Shown one piece after another: positions 45,185 to 53,743 of a stretch of 64,000 nt of DNA. How positions within the stretch are numbered: the first letter of the stretch is position 1; each line of letters opens with the position of its first letter. Where the stretch lies: NCBI GenBank assembly GCA_002420185.1, contig DIHO01000019.1:360367-424366 (forward strand). The letters are read 5' to 3'. The position numbers and the translations under genes were made by a program. The notes under the pieces are model-generated. The model saw only the letters and a list, made by a program, of their open reading frames with translations, searched no databases and had not been told where the DNA came from. Source of the DNA: Opitutales bacterium UBA5694 (lineage in GTDB: Bacteria > Verrucomicrobiota > Verrucomicrobiia > Opitutales > Opitutaceae).

Positions 45185-46384
45185 ATGCAAGCTGGGTTAA
45201 AGGCAACTATAGAGACGAAAAAAAACGAATTGGGCAGTGAATTCCAGCCAAAATGGTGGGGGAAGACGTTGGGACTATACGTTCATGTGCCCTTTTGTGC
45301 CACTTCTTGTGACTTTTGTGCCTTCTATCAAGTGCAGGGCGATAGGGCTGGAATTAGGGCTTACCTCGAAGGGATAGAGGAAGAGGCGGCTCAAGCAGCG
45401 GTAGCGGGGCAAGAGCTGAGAACGTGCTTTTTTGGGGGCGGAACCCCAGGTTTGCTGAAGGCTAAAGATTTACAGATTCTTTGCGAAACAGTCAGACGGA
45501 ATTTTCGAGGATCGTTGGTTGAATGGACTGTGGAAATGGCTCCCTCAACAGTTAAAATCGATAAATTGAAGGTGCTCAAGGAACAAGGCGTTACTCGGAT
45601 ATCCATGGGAGTCCAGAGTTTTGACGATGCGTTGCTGGATAAGCTGGGTCGACAACACAGCCGGAAACAGATCCTGAAAGCTTATGACCTGATTCGTGAA
45701 GAAGGATTCGAAAGCGTCAATCTTGATTTGATTTTCGCAATTCCGGGACAGAATGAAGCTAGACTCAAAGAAGACATTCGGCAAGCGGCCCAACTCGGGC
45801 CGGACCACCTCTCAACCTATTGTCTGACCTTTGAGGAAGACACGGCCCTTTTTGTTCAGCTCTCCGAAGGAAAAGTCGCATTGGATGTGGATTTGGAAAC
45901 GCGCCTCTATTTGACCTGTTGGGAGGAACTGGAACGGCTGGGGTATGAGCAGTACGAGATCTCAAACTTTGCAAGGCGAGGAAAACAGTGCCTGCATAAT
46001 GTTAACACTTGGAAGATGGACCAGTGGATTGGTCTAGGGCCATCGGCAGCGAGCCAGTTCAGAGGAAGGCGTTACTCAAATGTGCCGGATTTGGATCGTT
46101 GGTTAGAAGGCGTAAAAGCGAACCACCCCAATTGGATAGACCAGTCCGACCTTAATGAGGCACTCTTATTGGAAGACGCTCTAATTTTTGGGCTGCGAAT
46201 GAGCGATGGGGTAGACTTGAATGAGCTTCAGGAACGCTTCGGTCGGAAGCTAACCCGATCGCAATCAAAAACGATTGAAGCGTTGGAATCAGATGGAAAA
46301 CTTCGGAAAAGCGGGGGCCGCATAAGGCTGACTAAAGCCGGAAGATTGTTATCGGACGCCGTCGGGAGCACTCTAATGGTTTAA
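45185..46384 (+). CDS. hemW: Radical SAM protein HemW (heme chaperone)
   Basis: 399 residues. LYVHVPFCATSCDFCAF holds the Cys-x3-Cys-x2-Cys iron-sulfur motif of radical SAM proteins (about 31-38), and FFGGGTPGLL near 83 is the SAM loop. The C-terminal HemW domain has YEISNFARRGKQCLHN. HemW proteins were long called oxygen-independent coproporphyrinogen oxidase but bind and deliver heme; the extra CysX found in HemN is absent. Start ATG 45185 gives a leader of about 26 residues before the fold. Confidence 0.9.
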   Translation: MQAGLKATIETKKNELGSEFQPKWWGKTLGLYVHVPFCATSCDFCAFYQVQGDRAGIRAYLEGIEEEAAQAAVAGQELRTCFFGGGTPGLLKAKDLQILCETVRRNFRGSLVEWTVEMAPSTVKIDKLKVLKEQGVTRISMGVQSFDDALLDKLGRQHSRKQILKAYDLIREEGFESVNLDLIFAIPGQNEARLKEDIRQAAQLGPDHLSTYCLTFEEDTALFVQLSEGKVALDVDLETRLYLTCWEELERLGYEQYEISNFARRGKQCLHNVNTWKMDQWIGLGPSAASQFRGRRYSNVPDLDRWLEGVKANHPNWIDQSDLNEALLLEDALIFGLRMSDGVDLNELQERFGRKLTRSQSKTIEALESDGKLRKSGGRIRLTKAGRLLSDAVGSTLMV

Positions 46385-46592
46385 GGCTTGCCCCCAAAGA
46401 AGCCGTTAACGTTATAGGAAGATTTGAATGTTGAGGGAATTGTTTAGAGCTCTTCCAGTAAGAGCAGTTAATGAGAGACGTTTCGGCTCGCGTGCGTTGT
46501 TATCAACGGTTCTAGAAGGGTTTTTTTTGTCTTTGTTGAGATTTACGGTGCCGACCTGCCCGAATTAGTGAATAATCTTTGAGGTAAGAGCA

Positions 46593-47606
46593 TTGAAATT
46601 TAAAACAAGATCAGCGGCTAGCCTCTTTGTTGTGCTCCTGTTATCCGTAGGTTTGTCTGCGTCAGAAAGGATCGGAGACCACTTCTGGCCCACTCCCAAC
46701 AACGCTTTTGTAAAGGGTAGGACCTTGGCTCATTTCGTCCAGCCTACTGAATCTGGGAAGCTGAATTCCGCTCTTTGGGGTTGCGTTCGAAATAATGGTA
46801 CCCGGTTTCACGAGGGGATCGACCTCAAGGCCACGCAGAAGGATAGCCACGGCGAGCCGACCGATTCGGTTTTTGCTTTCGATAAAGGGATCGTCCGCTA
46901 TGTAAATTTAGAGCCCAGGCGCAGCAGCTATGGAAGATATATTGTTATCGAGCATCTGCATTGGAGTCCCGGTATGGTAACTTTGTATGCTCACCTGAGT
47001 GCAGTACCAAACGCCATTAGATCTGGAGTTGAGGTAGCAGGGGGACAGCCAATCGCCACGATGGGGCGTTCAGCGAGTTACACTATTCCGCGTAGTCGTG
47101 CTCATTTACATTTTGAAATCGGGCTTTGGCTTGGGGGAGAGTTTCAAAGGTGGTACGACGAGCAGCGGTTCGATGATCTAAACGATCACGGTGAATTCAA
47201 TGGGATGAATATAATTGGGATGGATGTTTGGGCGATACTGCAGGCATTAAAAAGAGGAGAAGTAGCCAATGTCGTTGAATACCTAGCGGCCGAACCGGCT
47301 GCGGTATCAGTGAACCACTGGGACCCGCAGATTCCCGATCTCTTGCAGGTAAACCCCGACCTCATGACAAACTATGTGATTCCTGAAAACCACGAGGGTT
47401 GGCGTATCGATTTTTCGGCAAGTGGTCTACCCCTGCGTTTTGAGGCCCTTGCTTCGAAAACCAGATCTTCGAGCCGAACGACGATTCAGGTGGTTAACGA
47501 AAGGGTGGCTAGTTCCCATTCGTGCCTGGGTCTAATCAGCGGGGGCGGGACACCTGCACTCGGTGCGAAGCTTAACGGCATCCTGCAGCGGTTGTTTGTA
47601 GACTAA
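46593..47606 (+). CDS. Exported M23-family metallopeptidase (LysM-less, peptidoglycan hydrolase-like)
   Basis: 337 residues from TTG 46593, which has GAGG 8-9 nt upstream (46581-46584) and yields a signal peptide (AASLFVVLLLSVGLSAS). The M23 zinc motif is intact: HEGIDL near residue 73 and HLHFEI near 171, with a second His in YIVIEHLHW. M23 enzymes cut peptidoglycan cross-bridges or act as amidase activators. The C-terminal ~110 residues are an additional beta-rich domain of unknown role. Lone gene on the plus strand. Confidence 0.87.
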   Translation: MKFKTRSAASLFVVLLLSVGLSASERIGDHFWPTPNNAFVKGRTLAHFVQPTESGKLNSALWGCVRNNGTRFHEGIDLKATQKDSHGEPTDSVFAFDKGIVRYVNLEPRRSSYGRYIVIEHLHWSPGMVTLYAHLSAVPNAIRSGVEVAGGQPIATMGRSASYTIPRSRAHLHFEIGLWLGGEFQRWYDEQRFDDLNDHGEFNGMNIIGMDVWAILQALKRGEVANVVEYLAAEPAAVSVNHWDPQIPDLLQVNPDLMTNYVIPENHEGWRIDFSASGLPLRFEALASKTRSSSRTTIQVVNERVASSHSCLGLISGGGTPALGAKLNGILQRLFVD

Positions 47607-47694
47607 GCGCAGTCCGCTGGTCTTTCTAAAGTCGGTAGAACAAAAAAGGCCGCTAGGTTAGAAGCTGACTCAGGAAATTGATCTCTTAGGCCGT

Positions 47695-47850
47695 TTATTC
47701 AGCTGGTTTGGTCTTTTTGAGGCCGACTACGCGGTCGCCCGTTTTCCATTCACCGCGTTTGCTTAGTAGTTCGACGCGCTCGAATCGCTTTAGCACATTG
47801 CGTTTCACGGCGGAGCTGCTGGAAGATTTGTAACTAGGATGCTGTGACAT
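47695..47850 (-). CDS. Small basic protein of the Chlamydiae/Verrucomicrobia family
   Basis: 51 residues, rich in Lys, Arg and Ser: MSQHPSYKSSSSSAVKRNV then LKRFERVELLSKRGEWKTGD. The SSS...KRNVLKRFER core and the EWKTGDRVVGL end match a family restricted to Chlamydiae and Verrucomicrobia, thought to be ribosome-associated. It starts 6 nt after the cutA stop, in the same operon. Short genes like this are missed by length cut-offs. It is one of the best taxonomic markers in the window. Confidence 0.85.
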   Translation of the reverse strand: MSQHPSYKSSSSSAVKRNVLKRFERVELLSKRGEWKTGDRVVGLKKTKPAE

Positions 47851-47856
47851 GGCTTT

Positions 47857-48237
47857 TTAACTAGGGTCTTTTTTTCCAAGGCGGAGGAAGTTGGACGCTT
47901 CTTTTATCCAGATCAAGTACTTTTCGTCAACTTTTACCGCTTCTGTTTCAATCCACTGATGAGTATGGTAGGGATGGAGCTCATTGATGCGGGTCCGAGC
48001 TATTGGCAGATTGCTTCCGAGAATTTTTAGCCATAACCGAAATTCAGTGGTGCTGCACCGCTCTCCATCCCAATTGTAAATGGAAGTAGTGGGTCCGTCG
48101 AGTTGTACGCAGGCGGCAATTCGCTCGTTTACGAAGGCATTGGCGATTGCAAGCCCCTCTGCTTCTGTTGAGACCGTCGTCCAGCAAGTAAAAAGTGGAT
48201 CAGTTTTATGGGAGTCCTCGGAATCTGGTTCGGTCAT
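47857..48237 (-). CDS. cutA: CutA1 divalent cation tolerance protein
   Basis: 126-residue trimeric PII-like protein. VSTEAEGLAIANAFVNERIAA, CVQLDGPTTSIYNWDG and HPYHTHQWIETEAVKVDEKY contain the conserved CutA features. It was first linked to copper tolerance in E. coli, but its molecular role is still uncertain. It shares a transcript with the small basic protein. Divergent from rpoZ across a 79-nt region. Confidence 0.92.
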   Translation of the reverse strand: MTEPDSEDSHKTDPLFTCWTTVSTEAEGLAIANAFVNERIAACVQLDGPTTSIYNWDGERCSTTEFRLWLKILGSNLPIARTRINELHPYHTHQWIETEAVKVDEKYLIWIKEASNFLRLGKKDPS

Positions 48238-48316
48238 GATCGCGCAATAATCTCTTGACCCGCTAGTGCTTCAAGGTAAAAGGCAGAATTCCACATACCA
48301 AAAGGAGATATCTGCT

Positions 48317-48520
48317 TTGAGAGACGATTATATAAAAGAAGCCCGGAAGGTCATCACTGATCCGAATATTTTAGTCAACGTTGTGTCGCGTCGGGTCAAA
48401 CAGCTACGACACGGAAACCGACCCCTTGTGGAGTCACTAGAAAAGCTGAATCTTGAAGACATCGCCCTGCGAGAAATAATTGAGGGGAAAATAAATTACG
48501 AGATAGGCGAAGAAGCTTAA
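48317..48520 (+). CDS. rpoZ: RNA polymerase omega subunit
   Basis: 67-residue omega subunit. NILVNVVSRRVKQLRHG and LNLEDIALREIIEGKI are the family core. I chose TTG 48317 because a strong Shine-Dalgarno sequence AAAGGAG (48301-48306, partly preceded by A) lies 10 nt upstream, and the longer frame from 48266 adds 17 residues without similarity. It precedes smpB with a terminator between. Omega helps assemble RNA polymerase and in many bacteria contributes to ppGpp binding. Confidence 0.85.
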   Translation: MRDDYIKEARKVITDPNILVNVVSRRVKQLRHGNRPLVESLEKLNLEDIALREIIEGKINYEIGEEA

Positions 48521-48549
48521 TCGTCACGACGAAAGGCGACTCACAGGAT

Positions 48550-48576
48550 ACGCGGCGGGAAACTGTCGCGTTTTTT
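48550..48576 (+). terminator. Rho-independent terminator after rpoZ
   Basis: ACGCGGC (48550-48556) pairs with GTCGCGT (48565-48571, one G-T pair) around an eight-base loop, followed by a T run to 48576. It lies 30 nt past the rpoZ stop. Confidence 0.75.
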
Positions 48577-48616
48577 GTAAGTCGGGACCGATCTATCCGG
48601 ATGGATTTGTGAATTG

Positions 48617-49093
48617 ATGGCTGGCAAAAAACAGAACAAGTCCAATGTGCCGAAGGAGATCCGCAACGCTAAAGCGAGGCGGGACTACCTCCTGGAGGAT
48701 ATTTTTGAAGCCGGCATCATTTTGACAGGTACGGAAGTGAAGTCGTTGCGGGCGGGAAAAGCCTCTTTAAACGAGAGCTTTTGTCGATTTGTTAAGTTGG
48801 ATCTATTCATATGCGGATTCCACATAGACGAGTATGCTTGGGGAACGATGAACAATCACATCCCTCGTCGTGAGCGAAAGCTGCTGCTGCATCGACACGA
48901 GCTGCGCAAATTGAATAAGCAGGTCGAGTCAGGAGGCAAGACGATCGTCCCTCTGCGTCTGTACTTTAAAGAGGCGCTGGTTAAAATCGAGATAGCGGTC
49001 GGCGTTGGTAAAAAGCTTTTTGACAAGCGGGAAGATCTCAAGAAGAAAGCCGTCATGCGGGATGATGATCGGTCTTTTAAGTTTCGTCGATAG
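48617..49093 (+). CDS. smpB: SsrA-binding protein SmpB
   Basis: 158-residue partner of tmRNA in trans-translation. RRDYLLEDIFEAGIILTGTE, NNHIPRRERKLLLHRHEL and the C-terminal basic tail (KREDLKKKAVMRDDDRSFKF) are canonical. ATG 48617 is preferred over the TTG three bases earlier. No tmRNA gene is visible in the window. Confidence 0.97.
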   Translation: MAGKKQNKSNVPKEIRNAKARRDYLLEDIFEAGIILTGTEVKSLRAGKASLNESFCRFVKLDLFICGFHIDEYAWGTMNNHIPRRERKLLLHRHELRKLNKQVESGGKTIVPLRLYFKEALVKIEIAVGVGKKLFDKREDLKKKAVMRDDDRSFKFRR

Positions 49094-49117
49094 AGCCACC
49101 TAATACTCTATTTTTTT

Positions 49118-49744
49118 ATGAACGAACAAATGAAAATCGCCTGTCTTGACCTAGAGGGGGTTTTGATTCCAGAGATCTGGACAAGTCTTGCTGAAAAGAC
49201 GGGTGTCGAAGCGCTCAAGCTCACTACACGCGACATCGCGGACTATGATGAGCTAATGGGAAAGCGGCTCGAATTGCTGGATGAACACGGATTGACGTTG
49301 AAGGATCTTCAGGAGGTAGTAGCTACGATGGATCCACTGGAAGGCGCTAGGGATTTTCTGGAATGGCTGCAGGACCAGGCTGAGGTGATAATCCTCTCGG
49401 ACACGTTTCGCGAGTTTGCCATGCCTTTGATTGCCAAACTAGGGAATCCGACTATGTTTTGCCATTCCCTTTCCGTGGATAACGAAACGTATCGGATTAA
49501 AGACTACGTACTCCGACAGAATGACCAGAAGCGAAAAGCGGTGATTGCGTTGAAAGGCTTGAACTTTCGTGTGCTGTCCATGGGAGATTCCTACAATGAC
49601 CTGAGTATGCTTGAGGAAGCGGATGCTGGAATTTTCTTTAAGCCGACCAAGAAGATAATAGAAGAGTTTCCACAATTCCCGGTTACCGAGAATTACCAGG
49701 AGTTGAAATGCCATTTATGTTTGGCACACGGTTTCCGCCGGTAG
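49118..49744 (+). CDS. thrH: HAD-family phosphoserine phosphatase/homoserine kinase-like (ThrH-like)
   Basis: 208-residue HAD-fold phosphatase. LDLEGVLIPEIW gives motif I, here DLEGV in the ThrH style rather than DxDGT; LSDTFREF is motif II (Ser/Thr) and MGDSYNDLSML motif III/IV. ThrH of Pseudomonas dephosphorylates phosphoserine and can transfer the phosphate to homoserine. The adjacent smpB and trmL genes give no pathway clue. It ends 42 nt before trmL, so co-transcription is possible. Confidence 0.88.
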   Translation: MNEQMKIACLDLEGVLIPEIWTSLAEKTGVEALKLTTRDIADYDELMGKRLELLDEHGLTLKDLQEVVATMDPLEGARDFLEWLQDQAEVIILSDTFREFAMPLIAKLGNPTMFCHSLSVDNETYRIKDYVLRQNDQKRKAVIALKGLNFRVLSMGDSYNDLSMLEEADAGIFFKPTKKIIEEFPQFPVTENYQELKCHLCLAHGFRR

Positions 49745-49786
49745 CACTATAACGACCAGGGCCGAATTAAGGTCCGGCTCAATCCC

Positions 49787-50251
49787 ATGTTGCACGTCGT
49801 ATTATTTCAGCCAGAGATTCCTCAAAACACCGGAAACATTGGCCGTACTTGTGCCATTTCCGAGTCTCGCTTGCATTTGATTTATCCACTTGGGTTTGAA
49901 ATAAGAGATAAACACCTGCGTCGAAGCGGAATGGACTATTGGCACAATCTTGATATCCGGCATCATGAGAGCTGGGAGGCGTTTAAGAATTCGGCTGACG
50001 GACCGAAGCGGTTATTTTTAATGACGACGAAGGGGGCTAGGTCTTACTGGGATGTTGCATACGAGGATGGAGACGGACTTGTCTTTGGTAGAGAAGGTTC
50101 GGGGGCCCCCGATTGGATGCACGAAGAGATTGGGGAGGACCGACGCGTGTTAATTCCACTCTACAACGATACCCTGCGATCCTTGAACTTGGCTACCAGT
50201 GCGGGGATTGCCGTTTACGAAGTGATGCGACAGCTCAAGGGCAGTCGTTAA
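49787..50251 (+). CDS. trmL: tRNA (cytidine(34)-2'-O)-methyltransferase TrmL
   Basis: 154-residue SPOUT (trefoil knot) methyltransferase that modifies the wobble base of certain tRNA-Leu. LFQPEIPQNTGNIGRTC near the start, GREGSGAPD in the SAM loop and LNLATSAGIAVYEVMRQL at the knot end are diagnostic. Alone on the plus strand after thrH. Confidence 0.93.
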   Translation: MLHVVLFQPEIPQNTGNIGRTCAISESRLHLIYPLGFEIRDKHLRRSGMDYWHNLDIRHHESWEAFKNSADGPKRLFLMTTKGARSYWDVAYEDGDGLVFGREGSGAPDWMHEEIGEDRRVLIPLYNDTLRSLNLATSAGIAVYEVMRQLKGSR

Positions 50252-50988
50252 GCTCATATAGGATCGTTTTGCCCAATAGCCATTTTTACGCAAAAAGTAT
50301 TGAACGTAAAGATGCCTTAGCTTGGAGACATCATGCACGGATTGCAGTTGCCCAGACATTGAATGAGAACGATCCGAGAATCGAAATCACTTGAGTGGTG
50401 CACTCTCGATTTGAACCGCTGGTTCGCACATGCACTGTCGTCGATCGCACGGTGACCTTTCCTAGAGCGAGGGGTACTGCGGGATTTGCCAATCTCTGCA
50501 TAAACTGAGACGCTATCGGTTTATTTTGGTTCTCGACCTGCAGTGATTGGCTCCTGGCGGGTTAACGATTTTCCTTAGCAAGGTGCTTCGTGAGGTGGGG
50601 TGAAGCGACGCCCTGGACGGGGCGATATTATTTGAGAAATAGTTGGTTCCGTTGCCTCGAAGAATCGGCTGTGCCCATCCGTTGGACATTCTGATGGAGC
50701 TTTGCCGTGTATTTGGTTTGGAGACCAAACGCAGGGTTGTGGTTAAGTTAAGTTTAAAGGATTTGTCAGATCTCGGAATCACACAGGACCATCGGATCGT
50801 CGAGATCGCACCCGCTCTCAGAATTCCGAAACGGCGCGATAAAAATGTTGGGCGGAGACTTAGTATCGGTTTCCGTAAATAGATTAATCGAGGAGTTATC
50901 TCGACGATTCTAAGGGTGGAAAGACGCTCTCTCTTGACTTTAGTGGGTACGCAGCGTTGAGGAATGATGATTCGAATTTCTTTAATGA
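50252..50988. other. Long intergenic region with a doubtful frame
   Basis: 737 nt before serS. One plus-strand frame (50643-50882, 79 codons) ends with LKDLSDLGITQDHRIVEI, which faintly recalls DUF1127-type small proteins, but the upstream half is not protein-like. A short inverted repeat TCGAG...CTCGA near 50887-50905 lies ~90 nt before serS. No T-box element is recognisable. Confidence 0.3.
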
Positions 50989-52260
50989 ATGATTGATCTA
51001 AAAATATTACGAGAATCTCCAGAGGCGGTACGCAGCGGAATATTAAAAAAACGCAGTGACTGCGACCTCGATGCGGTGCTCAATGCGGATGGGGAACGGA
51101 GGAAGCTCATCGTTGAGGTTGAGAACCTCCGAGCTGAGCAAAAAGCCGCTAATTCAGATATGGCTCAGATGCAGAAGGGGAGTCAGGAGTTTATGGAGAA
51201 GGTCGGCTCAATGAAAGCGTTATCAGCTCGAATTAAAGAAAGCGATGGTGTGTTGAAGGAGTTGGATGCGGCATGTAGCGATCTTTATCTGAGTGTACCG
51301 AATCTTCCTCATGAATCAGTTCCTGAAGGCAAGAGTGATGCCGATAATGTAGTTTTCAAAAGCTGGGGTGAAATTCCGGAGAGTAAATCGTATCACATTC
51401 CTCACTACGATTTTGATTGGCTGGAACAAATAATCGATTTCAAGCGCGGGACGAAGGTAACGGGTGCTGGATTTCCCTTTTTCGTGGGTGATGGGGCGAG
51501 ACTTGTGCGTAGTCTAGTCTCGTTCTTCCTCGATCAAGCAAACGAAGCGGGTATCCAGGAAATGGCGGTTCCTTTTTTTGTCAACGCTGAGAGTGCAACT
51601 GCGACGGGCCAGCTTCCAGACAAAGAAGGGCAAATGTATCAAACTGTTGAGGACAGCCTTTACGCGATTCCGACCGCGGAAGTACCCTTGACCAATTTTC
51701 TGCGGGATGAGATCTTGGATGAGTCGGATTTGCCAATATACCGTTGCGGTCATTCGGCCTGTTTTCGGAGAGAAGCGGGCAGCTACGGGAAAGACGTGCG
51801 GGGATTAAACCGGGTTCATCAGTTCGATAAAGTTGAAATCCTTAAATGGGTTAAGCCAGAGTCCAGTTACGACGAATTGGAAAGCCTGCGCGATTACGCG
51901 GAGAGCTTGCTGCAAAAGCTGGAGTTGCCCTACCGTGCTCTGCTAATGTGCGGAGGGGATATGGGTTTTTCCCAGACCAAGCAATACGACCTGGAAGTTT
52001 GGGCGGTAGGTCAGCAGCGTTGGCTCGAGGTTTCCAGCTGCAGTAATTTCGAGTCGTTCCAGTCACGGAGAGCTCGTATCCGCTACAGGGACCTTGGAAC
52101 AGGAAGAAATGAGTTCGTACACACGCTCAATGGGTCAGGTCTAGCGATTCCTAGGGTGTTTGTATCGATTTTAGAAAACGGCTTGCGAGAGGATGGAAGC
52201 GTTAAGCTGCCAGATGTTCTTGTTCCCTATATGGGCAAGGACCGGATGGTGAAAGTGTAG
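50989..52260 (+). CDS. serS: Seryl-tRNA synthetase
   Basis: 423-residue class II synthetase that charges tRNA-Ser. It has the N-terminal coiled-coil arm (about 28-100) that contacts the long variable arm of tRNA-Ser; class II motif 2 is near CFRREAGSYGKDVRGLNRVH (about 257-276), and the motif 3 region is LNGSGLAIPRV. Full length. The window also carries tRNA-Ser(GCU). It overlaps nothing and precedes tilS by 30 nt. Confidence 0.97.
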   Translation: MIDLKILRESPEAVRSGILKKRSDCDLDAVLNADGERRKLIVEVENLRAEQKAANSDMAQMQKGSQEFMEKVGSMKALSARIKESDGVLKELDAACSDLYLSVPNLPHESVPEGKSDADNVVFKSWGEIPESKSYHIPHYDFDWLEQIIDFKRGTKVTGAGFPFFVGDGARLVRSLVSFFLDQANEAGIQEMAVPFFVNAESATATGQLPDKEGQMYQTVEDSLYAIPTAEVPLTNFLRDEILDESDLPIYRCGHSACFRREAGSYGKDVRGLNRVHQFDKVEILKWVKPESSYDELESLRDYAESLLQKLELPYRALLMCGGDMGFSQTKQYDLEVWAVGQQRWLEVSSCSNFESFQSRRARIRYRDLGTGRNEFVHTLNGSGLAIPRVFVSILENGLREDGSVKLPDVLVPYMGKDRMVKV

Positions 52261-52290
52261 GATTTTCTCGATTGAAAGGATCGTTGGTAA

Positions 52291-53712
52291 GTGGATTGGA
52301 TTAAGGCTAGAAGGCGTCTGAGATCCAATGTGGGTGTTGATTGGCTGCCGACACGAATTTGGGAAACGATCGATAACTCTGAGCGATTATACATAGCCTG
52401 CTCTGGGGGTGCTGATTCTGTATTCTTAACCCTGTTTTTCTCGACCGAGGAATTGCGAGATCGATTGACCGTCTTGCATTTCAATCATCGGTTGCGAGGG
52501 GAGGAATCTGATGAGGATGAGTTCTTTGTTCAGGAGCTTTGCTCGAGTTTGGGGTTGGCGTTTCTATCGGACTCGTGGGAGCGATCCGACGGAGGTGGCC
52601 CTATTTCTGAAGAATTGGCTCGGGATGCGAGAATGGGCTTCTTTGCGAAAACTATTGGGAAGCACATCGTTGATTCGTTAATACTAACCGGGCATCACGC
52701 AGACGATGTTGCGGAAACTCTATTGATGAGGCTTTCCCGCGGGAGCGGCTTGCAAGGAATTTGTGCGCCTAGAGAATTTTCTCAAGGCATTGCTGGATTG
52801 TGTTTTGCTAGACCACTCCTCAAGCTCCGGCGGGAAGAAATCGTAAAGGGACTTTCCGACGCAAAAGCGACCTGGAGAGAAGATAACAGTAACCAAACGG
52901 ATCAGTTCTTCCGCAACCGACTGAGAAAGAATGTAATTCCTGCGTGGGAGGAAGCGGCGGAAAGAACGGTCTCAGGAGGGGCTTCGATGTCGCGAGAACT
53001 GCTTGAAGAGGATTGGATCGCTTTAGAACAATTTTTTGAGCTAAAGTGGGGAGAGATTGAAATTAAAGAAGGTGTAATCGACTGGGAACGTTTGGCGAAA
53101 GAGCCTCGTGCGATTCAACGAAGGGCGCTTAGCCGGCTTGTTTCCGGGGGCTCGAATGCTCCTTTGGCTAGTCAGGCCATGGAAGGGGTCCTTGAGTCGA
53201 TCCGATGTTGTAAGTCCTTCAAGGTCAGCATTGAGCACGGACGCTGGATTGTAGGCTCAAGTGGTGAAAAGGTATGGATTTCCAAAATTGGGAAAAACGT
53301 TGATTGGAAATCACAAGCAGTTCCAGAGGGTGTTGCAGTGTATTTTCCAGGGGGAGGAAAGTTACTTGTGCAGGAGGTTGAGATCGATGGCGAAATGCTT
53401 GACAAGGTCAGATCAGGCGATTTCTCCCATGAGAATGATGTATACCTTTCACTGAAGGCGAAACAAAGACTATTCGTTGAGGTCAGAATCTGGAAACAGG
53501 GAGACGCTTACCAACCTATGGGGAGTGATTCGGTTGTTAAATTAAAAAAACTTTTCATTGATCGCAAAATTCCACGAGAGGAACGCAGAACAAATCCGAT
53601 TATAACAGCAACCGACGGTGAAATCCTTTGGGTGCCTGGTTTACCACCTAGCAAAAACTACCAATTGTCGGAGATTGCAACTCGTGCCTTGCAATTGACT
53701 TACGAGAAATGA
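52291..53712 (+). CDS. tilS: tRNA(Ile)-lysidine synthetase
   Basis: 473-residue ATP-pyrophosphatase that converts C34 of tRNA-Ile2 to lysidine, an essential step for reading AUA codons. The PP-loop SGGADSVF (about 36-43) and LHFNHRLRGEES follow the family pattern, and the GHHADDVAETLLMRL and FRNRLRKNVIP blocks are typical. The C-terminal TilS domain is present (WKQGDAYQPMG). Start is GTG 52291, preceded by GG-rich bases. It sits before ftsH, the usual tilS-ftsH order. Confidence 0.93.
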   Translation: MDWIKARRRLRSNVGVDWLPTRIWETIDNSERLYIACSGGADSVFLTLFFSTEELRDRLTVLHFNHRLRGEESDEDEFFVQELCSSLGLAFLSDSWERSDGGGPISEELARDARMGFFAKTIGKHIVDSLILTGHHADDVAETLLMRLSRGSGLQGICAPREFSQGIAGLCFARPLLKLRREEIVKGLSDAKATWREDNSNQTDQFFRNRLRKNVIPAWEEAAERTVSGGASMSRELLEEDWIALEQFFELKWGEIEIKEGVIDWERLAKEPRAIQRRALSRLVSGGSNAPLASQAMEGVLESIRCCKSFKVSIEHGRWIVGSSGEKVWISKIGKNVDWKSQAVPEGVAVYFPGGGKLLVQEVEIDGEMLDKVRSGDFSHENDVYLSLKAKQRLFVEVRIWKQGDAYQPMGSDSVVKLKKLFIDRKIPREERRTNPIITATDGEILWVPGLPPSKNYQLSEIATRALQLTYEK

Positions 53713-53743
53713 CGATACAAAATCCTTTTTTACAGTTAGCTTA

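Noticed and set aside
50643..50882. DUF1127-like small protein upstream of serS
   Set aside because: Only a short C-terminal stretch is suggestive; the first half of the frame does not look like protein and no good ribosome binding site is present.
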